Assembly (NCBI GenBank): GCA_039819665.1
Contig: JBCBRM010000022.1
Location: 62,001 to 126,000, forward strand
Origin: JAWPMV01 sp039819665
GTDB taxonomy: Bacteria > Bacteroidota > Bacteroidia > J057
Length of the DNA stretch: 64,000 nt
Direction: 5' to 3'
Positions 59,853 to 64,000 of the stretch are shown here, piece after piece (position 1 is the stretch's first letter; each line of letters begins with the position of its first letter). The notes beneath the pieces are model-generated. The model saw only the letters and a program-made list of their open reading frames with translations. It searched no databases and had not been told where the DNA came from. A program made the position numbers and the translations under genes.

Positions 59853-60671
59853 ATGCCCAATCAAGTAGAATTTTTACGTACTGCTGAAGATCAGGACATC
59901 CAGAGCCTCAAAGAGAATTGGCTCAAAAGCCTTAGCCGGCCGCAGGATGGTATGTGGGAAGCTTTTCGAGATATGGCAATACATTGGGGGATAAAAGATG
60001 GAGAGAATTGGATTGGCTATGCCTGCATGAATGCTGACCATCAATTGATCCAATTTTACATTTCCCCTGAACACCTGGATCGGGGATCAGTCATTTTACA
60101 ATCCTTCCTTCGGGAGTTTATGGTTCATGCTGCAATTATTGGGACCAACAATCCCATATTTTTTTCCCTGGCAAGTCCTTTATTCCAACAAATTAAGCCC
60201 CATACTTATCTTTATGAAAAGGTAGTCGAGGTGGAAATGAAGGAAAGGTCAGGTGAATTCCGTCTCTGCCAAATGGACGATCTTGCCGAGATGGTAACTT
60301 ACTGTCATTTTGCTACGGGTGGACCTGAAGCCTGGCTGGAGGGATATATTAAAAACTTGATCGAAAAAGGAGAGATATTTATGCTTCGAAATGAGGAGGA
60401 GATCATCGGCAGTTGTGAAGTAAGGAAAAGCATAACGGCTCCAGCATATGCAGATATTGGAATGATTGTCTCAGCTAATCACAGAAAGAAAGGTTATGGT
60501 AGCTACTTACTAAATCGAGCCAAAGAAATTTCCCTTAGCTGGGGGAAGACGCCTATCTGCTCAACAACCCTGGACAATATCGGTTCTCAAAGGGCAATCA
60601 AAAACTGTGGCTTCAGAAGTATGCATCAATTACTCGAGGTTCATTTTGATAACAGCAAACTAGGAGTATGA
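59853..60671 (+). CDS. GNAT-family N-acetyltransferase (double-domain)
   Basis: 272 residues. The C-terminal half is a complete GNAT domain: FMLRNEEEIIGSCEVR, ADIGMIVSANHRKKGYGSYLL with the Arg/Gly acetyl-CoA loop, and the later SRN-like TTLDNIGSQRAIKNCGF. The first 125 residues form a second, GNAT-like half with weak motifs, as in the fused-acetyltransferase type where one domain is inactive. The substrate is unknown. It is divergent from katG, so it may share the operator region. Confidence 0.83.
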   Translation: MPNQVEFLRTAEDQDIQSLKENWLKSLSRPQDGMWEAFRDMAIHWGIKDGENWIGYACMNADHQLIQFYISPEHLDRGSVILQSFLREFMVHAAIIGTNNPIFFSLASPLFQQIKPHTYLYEKVVEVEMKERSGEFRLCQMDDLAEMVTYCHFATGGPEAWLEGYIKNLIEKGEIFMLRNEEEIIGSCEVRKSITAPAYADIGMIVSANHRKKGYGSYLLNRAKEISLSWGKTPICSTTLDNIGSQRAIKNCGFRSMHQLLEVHFDNSKLGV

Positions 60672-60865
60672 AGAAATTTATTCTGATACAGGTGATGCTC
60701 GGTCCATTTCTAGTATGATTTGGATTGATGACTCCCTGATCGTATAAAAAATTTGAGAAGAAGGAAGATGGGGAGTCGGCAATGAGCGGGATGTTAGCTA
60801 TCTAAAAACCCGGATTAATTGATATTTTGGGGAAAGCAGAGAAAGAGAAGCACACAAATCACATT

Positions 60866-61483
60866 ATGAGTGAATTCAAAAAAGACCTGATCAAATACCT
60901 ATTGGAATTCCTGATTGTTGTTTTCGGGGTATTTCTGGGAATGTATGTAAACGAAAGAGTCGCCCAGAACAAGATCGATCGAGAGGTAAAAAAATCCCTG
61001 AGCTATATTCTGGATGAGTTGGAAGGCAATAGCAGACAACTCGAATATACCATCGCATACCATGAGAAAATCAAAACCGCCTATCAAAAATTCAAAACAG
61101 ATATCCCCGAAGAAGAATTACTCAGTAACTACTTTGCAAATCAGAAGTACAAATTCAATAAGATTGAAGGTTGGGACGGAGTTCATCTCCCGAGCTATGA
61201 GAATATAGCTTTTGAAGGAGCAAAGATCAGCGGCCTCACTCGGGAATTTGACATCGAAACCGTACAGAGTCTGTCGCAGATTTACAAAATGCTGGAATTC
61301 AATGGGGAGTTTGGAAAGACTACTTTGGATAAAATGCTTTCCATGGATTCGGACTCCAAAGTAGTCGATGGCTTGAGTATTATTTCTTTGCTGACAGGAG
61401 ATGTGTTGAGCTCTGAAATTTACCTAAAGAAAAGGCTGGATGTATCAATAAAAGAATTAAAGGCTAGACATCCCCAGAACTGA
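60866..61483 (+). CDS. Membrane-anchored hypothetical protein (DUF6090-like)
   Basis: 205 residues from the ATG at 60866 (MSEFKKDLIKYLLEFLIVVF). One transmembrane helix (residues 8-27, LLEFLIVVFGVFLGMYV) is followed by a long helical soluble domain: NKIDREVKKSLSYILDELEGN, then two tight helical segments and a middle LPSYENIAFEGAKISGLTREF. The NxxxVAQNK boundary and the EL-GN-RQL motif resemble the DUF6090 family of Bacteroidota. Function unknown. Its TGA is followed in the same frame by a startless VOC gene. Confidence 0.65.
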   Translation: MSEFKKDLIKYLLEFLIVVFGVFLGMYVNERVAQNKIDREVKKSLSYILDELEGNSRQLEYTIAYHEKIKTAYQKFKTDIPEEELLSNYFANQKYKFNKIEGWDGVHLPSYENIAFEGAKISGLTREFDIETVQSLSQIYKMLEFNGEFGKTTLDKMLSMDSDSKVVDGLSIISLLTGDVLSSEIYLKKRLDVSIKELKARHPQN

Positions 61484-61864
61484 TTTTTCAAGCTCATACC
61501 TCAACTCAATCTTCTCGTCATCCGTACCCAACATCCAGAAGCTCTCAAAACGCAATATGAACAGCTCGGCTTTCAATTTCAGTACCACAAACACGATAAG
61601 GGTCCTTTCCACTATGCCCATGAAGAAGAGGATTTCGTTTTTGAGATTTATCCCTTAAAAAAGGGTCAGGAAACCGCCGATAGCTCCTTGAGGATGGGGT
61701 TCACAATTGAAGAGCTGGAGAACACGCTGACAAAGCTTCGTCAAACAAAATGGAGAATTATATCGGAAGCGCGGAATAGTGAGTGGGGAAAGTTTGCCAT
61801 TATTCAGGATCTGGATGGGAGGAAAGTTGAATTAAAAGAAAGCTTTTTTTGTGAATCTACGTAA
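61484..61864 (+). pseudogene. VOC/glyoxalase-fold gene without a start codon
   Basis: The frame after the TGA at 61481-61483 stays open for 127 codons and translates to a good VOC domain: LNLLVIRTQHPEALKTQYEQ, GPFHYAHEEEDFVFEIYPL, GFTIEELENTL and a closing GKFAIIQDLDGRKVEL. The expected start just before KLIPQLNLLVIR is missing: codons 61484-61507 contain no ATG, GTG or TTG; the first in-frame alternatives are a TTG and ATG well inside the domain, past residue 60. The gene is otherwise intact (no frameshift or stop), so it is either a recent pseudogene, an ATA-initiated gene, or produced by re-initiation after the upstream stop. Confidence 0.7.
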
Positions 61865-61893
61865 GTTGAGACTGTAGCTTTACCCACCCACTT

Positions 61894-62439
61894 ATGAAAG
61901 CAGCCTTAGTCATCGCACTTAGCAAAAGCTCCTGTCATACCTTTAATAAGTACAATACCAATTCCATCCATCTTTTGAAGGGACTGGGAGTAAAAGGAGA
62001 TGCACATATGGGAGAAAAGGTAAAGCATCGTTCGCGGGTAGCCAAAGATCCCACTCAGCCCAATCTCCGACAAGTACACCTCATGCATGCGGAACTTTTT
62101 GAGGAAGTCGCGGAAAAAGGATTTAAGGTGAGTCCCGGGCAGATGGGGGAAAATATTACCACAAAGGGTATCGATCTTTTATCCTTACCAACCCATACCA
62201 TTCTCAAAATCGGACAGGAAGCCGAAATCCAGATTACAGGCTTGCGAAATCCCTGTTACCAGATTGATTCCATTCAGGAAGGATTGATGAAAGCTGTTTT
62301 AGACAAGAATGAGGAGGGGAATTTGATTCGAAAGGCTGGAATCATGGGCATCGTGCTGAAAGGAGGAGAGGTCAAAGTTGGGGATGAAATAAAGGTAAAA
62401 TTACCATCCAAGCCTCATAAAAATCTTGAAAAAATCTAG
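61894..62439 (+). CDS. MOSC-domain protein
   Basis: 181 residues. MOSC (MoCo sulfurase C-terminal) proteins carry or transfer sulfur for metal centres. Family features: KYNTNSIHLLKGLGVKGDAHMG near residue 20-40 (GVxGDxHxG), the RQVHLMHAELFEEV strand-helix, PGQMGENITTKGIDLLSLP and ITGLRNPCYQID with the single conserved Cys. Typical for a stand-alone MOSC protein such as YiiM/YuaD. YiiM relatives reduce N-hydroxylated bases; which applies is unknown. Confidence 0.88.
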   Translation: MKAALVIALSKSSCHTFNKYNTNSIHLLKGLGVKGDAHMGEKVKHRSRVAKDPTQPNLRQVHLMHAELFEEVAEKGFKVSPGQMGENITTKGIDLLSLPTHTILKIGQEAEIQITGLRNPCYQIDSIQEGLMKAVLDKNEEGNLIRKAGIMGIVLKGGEVKVGDEIKVKLPSKPHKNLEKI

Positions 62440-62522
62440 GGTAAAAATCAAAAATGTCATTGTTAGAAATAGCGTTGAGGAACCTACTTATCAGGTAATT
62501 TCTGAAAAATATCAAAAAATAC

Positions 62523-62555
62523 TTGACCCTAACCTTAGGTCATAGCCTACCTTTG
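62523..62555 (+). promoter_or_regulatory. MerR-type promoter with internal operator
   Basis: TTG (62523-62525) and TACCTTTG (62548-62555, TAnnTTTG) are separated by 22 bases. Within the spacer is a dyad TGACCCTAACCTTAGGTCA (62524-62542; TGACC/GGTCA plus CTAA/TTAG). A stretched spacer filled by a dyad is the hallmark of MerR-activated promoters. The ATG follows at 62582. Confidence 0.68.
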
Positions 62556-62581
62556 TATCATCAACAGAAAAACAGCAAGAG

Positions 62582-63349
62582 ATGAAGCAGTATGGCGTTA
62601 AGGAATTGTCTGACTTATCTGGGGTAACGGTTCGCACCTTGCACCACTACGATAAGATCGGCCTGCTCAAACCCCTGAACCGAACGAAGGCCGGCTACCG
62701 TTTTTATGGGGAAGCAGAATTTCTGCGGCTGCAGCAAATCCTTTTTTATAAAGAATTGGATTTTAGTTTAAAGGAAATCTCAGACTTGCTGGATGATCCC
62801 GACTTTGACCTGATTCAGGCACTCAAAAGCCATCGATCAGCGCTTGAAGACCGACGAAAAAGAATCGCAGAGCTCTTGCACACCATAGACCATACGATCG
62901 AACATTTAAACACAGGAGGAATCATGTCAAAACCGGAAAAATTATACGAAGGACTTCCCAAAGAACTCGGCACCACCCAACGCCAGGAAGCAATAGATGC
63001 ATATGGCAAAGAAGCTGTCGAACATGCCGAACAAGAATTGCTAAAATTGGGCAAGGCCGGTTTCAAAGCATTGCAAAAGGAAATGGATCAACTCCATGAA
63101 GCCCTCTTGCAGCTAAAAGAAAAAGATCCCAAAAGCCCTCAGGTCCAGCAACTGATAGCCAAACATTATGCAGTAATCCGCATGTTTTGGGGCACTTCAA
63201 AGAAAAAAGACAAGCAAGCAGAAGATTATGCGGGTCTGGGCGAACTCTACGTCAGCGATCCCCGATACATGAGCATGAACGGCAAACCTCAGCCCGAATT
63301 CTCAGCCTTCATGAAAGAAGCCATGGGGCATTTTGCCAAAAGTCTTTAG
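62582..63349 (+). CDS. MerR-family regulator with TipAS-type C-terminal domain
   Basis: 255 residues. The N-terminal winged helix (1-75) has the MerR signature GVTVRTLHHYDKIGLLKP and GYRFYGEAEFLRLQQILFY; a helical coil (75-115) follows. The C-terminal half (about 140-255) is a TipAS-like all-helical antibiotic-binding domain, with a late FWGTSKKKDKQAEDYAGLGELYVSDPRY. Such proteins sense small molecules and activate their own promoter. The target gene could be itself or the neighbours. Its own promoter holds a dyad operator. Confidence 0.92.
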   Translation: MKQYGVKELSDLSGVTVRTLHHYDKIGLLKPLNRTKAGYRFYGEAEFLRLQQILFYKELDFSLKEISDLLDDPDFDLIQALKSHRSALEDRRKRIAELLHTIDHTIEHLNTGGIMSKPEKLYEGLPKELGTTQRQEAIDAYGKEAVEHAEQELLKLGKAGFKALQKEMDQLHEALLQLKEKDPKSPQVQQLIAKHYAVIRMFWGTSKKKDKQAEDYAGLGELYVSDPRYMSMNGKPQPEFSAFMKEAMGHFAKSL

Positions 63350-63404
63350 GATCTAAATCGCGGAGATAACATTCTACGCCTAAAAATTTTCAAATCTCCG
63401 CTGA

Positions 63405-63520
63405 AAGCAGGCGGGCTGGATATGGACTGAATGTGTGCGGATGGAAAGAAGCGAGGGCCTTGGTTAATTCGGTCCGATTTTGCGCCACTTTTCTAAAAAG
63501 TTGCAAGTAAACCCATTAAC
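63405..63520 (-). repeat. Two-helix structured repeat, copy B (inverted)
   Basis: On the minus strand it aligns over about 110 bases with copy A: GTTAATG, helix 1 GCAACTTTT/AAAAGTGGC (63504-63484, loop TAG), CAAAATC, helix 2 GGACCGAAT (63475-63467) pairing with ATTCAGTCC (63432-63424), AACCAAGGCC and CAGCCCGCCT. Helix 1 start to helix 2 end is 81 bases, as in copy A. Confidence 0.82.
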
Positions 63521-63529
63521 TATTCTCAA

Positions 63530-64000
63530 ATGAAATCAATAATAATACTCATAACACTTCTCCTAATAAGTATCCATTCCATACAAGGAGAACCCCTAAA
63601 AAAAGAACTCAAAACACCTCAAGGAACCTGGAGCTACCTCAGGAGTCATCAAGGGCCAAAAGCCCTACTTTTTATTCACGGAGCCAGTTCCAGTAATAAA
63701 ATCTGGAAATATCAATATGAGCTCCACCTAGAGGGCTACAAAAACATCTTTGTAGACTTACTGGGATATGGGGAAAGTGAAAAACCGGAAAATGGCTACA
63801 AGCTGGAAAACTGGATCAGCGGGCTACATGCCATTTTGAAACAGGAAAAAGTTGAAGAAGTGGCTATAGTCGCTCATAGCAATGGCGTCATTTTCGCCAA
63901 AGAATTTTACCGTCAATATCCAGATCAGGTAGAGCGACTAATTCTGCTAGACGGTATGCTCAAGCTCACGATCCCTGAACAAATGCTGGGATGGATGAAA
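63530..64000 (+). CDS. Secreted alpha/beta hydrolase, 3' truncated by window edge
   Basis: The 157 visible codons begin MKSIIILITLLLISIHSIQG (signal peptide), then a hydrolase core: ALLFIHGASSSNKIWKYQ with the oxyanion HGA loop, NIFVDLLGYGESEKP, and the nucleophile motif VAHSNGVIFAKEF (S in GxSxG-like HSNG). It ends inside the lid, so the acid and His are beyond the window. Structured repeat B (inverted) lies just upstream. Family is clear, substrate is not. Confidence 0.82.
   Translation, partial: MKSIIILITLLLISIHSIQGEPLKKELKTPQGTWSYLRSHQGPKALLFIHGASSSNKIWKYQYELHLEGYKNIFVDLLGYGESEKPENGYKLENWISGLHAILKQEKVEEVAIVAHSNGVIFAKEFYRQYPDQVERLILLDGMLKLTIPEQMLGWMK

Overview
The window reads as chromosomal DNA of a free-living, probably aquatic member of the Bacteroidota (Cytophagales/Saprospirales grade; genus not assignable from sequence alone). 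The reasons are: promoters of the TAnnTTTG (-7) type with few Shine-Dalgarno sites; the panD-panC / half glycogen synthase / DUF4270 lipoprotein / glmS block typical of the phylum; an S46 dipeptidyl peptidase; an outer-membrane PD40-propeller/beta-barrel fusion; a TonB-C protein beside a membrane-bound winged-helix regulator; and many secreted proteins and lipoproteins without assigned function. I see no rRNA, tRNA, CRISPR array, prophage, integrase or transposase.

Layout. 0-9 kb: end of an EamA transporter, a secreted unknown, an orphan beta-class DNA methyltransferase, YjbR, ArsN2-type acetyltransferase, YhhN lysoplasmalogenase, a paralogous EF-G and two unknowns. 9-17 kb: two tandem SH3b proteins, a split M16 peptidase pair, a Lys/Pro repeat protein overlapping obgE, and adk. 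17-27 kb: HAD phosphatase, DUF72 protein, TrmN6-like methyltransferase, panD, panC, GT5 half synthase, DUF4270 lipoprotein, glmS. 27-39 kb: S46 peptidase, threonine dehydrogenase, YfbR nucleotidase, sulfatase, small barrel protein, LOG protein, double-retropepsin/PDZ protein, CotH-like protein, class IV HDAC-like protein, DUF2797. 39-49 kb: giant PD40/outer-membrane protein, GT4 glycosyltransferase, gcvH, TPR protein, Crp-family regulator, hydrolase. 49-64 kb: a VOC-cytochrome c-cytochrome c-rhodanese lipoprotein, APH-like kinase, hydrolases, DinB-like protein, the membrane wHTH/TonB-C divergent pair, phosphoesterase, katG, GNAT, a VOC gene without a start codon, MOSC protein, TipAS-type MerR regulator and a truncated hydrolase.

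Most genes are single housekeeping or envelope genes. Clear functional links are few: pantothenate synthesis (panD, panC), the M16 pair, obgE with its overlapping basic-repeat partner, HDAC-like with DUF2797, and three regulator/target arrangements readable from DNA: four 10-11 bp-spaced half-sites between the membrane wHTH gene and the TonB-C gene, a candidate OxyR site upstream of katG, and a dyad inside the stretched promoter of the MerR gene.

The most unusual signal is non-coding. Four intergenic elements of about 81-86 nt (42996-43110, 44965-45085, 47853-47955 and, inverted, 63405-63520) share a two-helix layout in which the paired arms differ between copies but stay complementary. Other palindromic repeats (12001-12097, 19952-20074, 20098-20190, 30395-30512) and GT-rich short-period repeats form further families.
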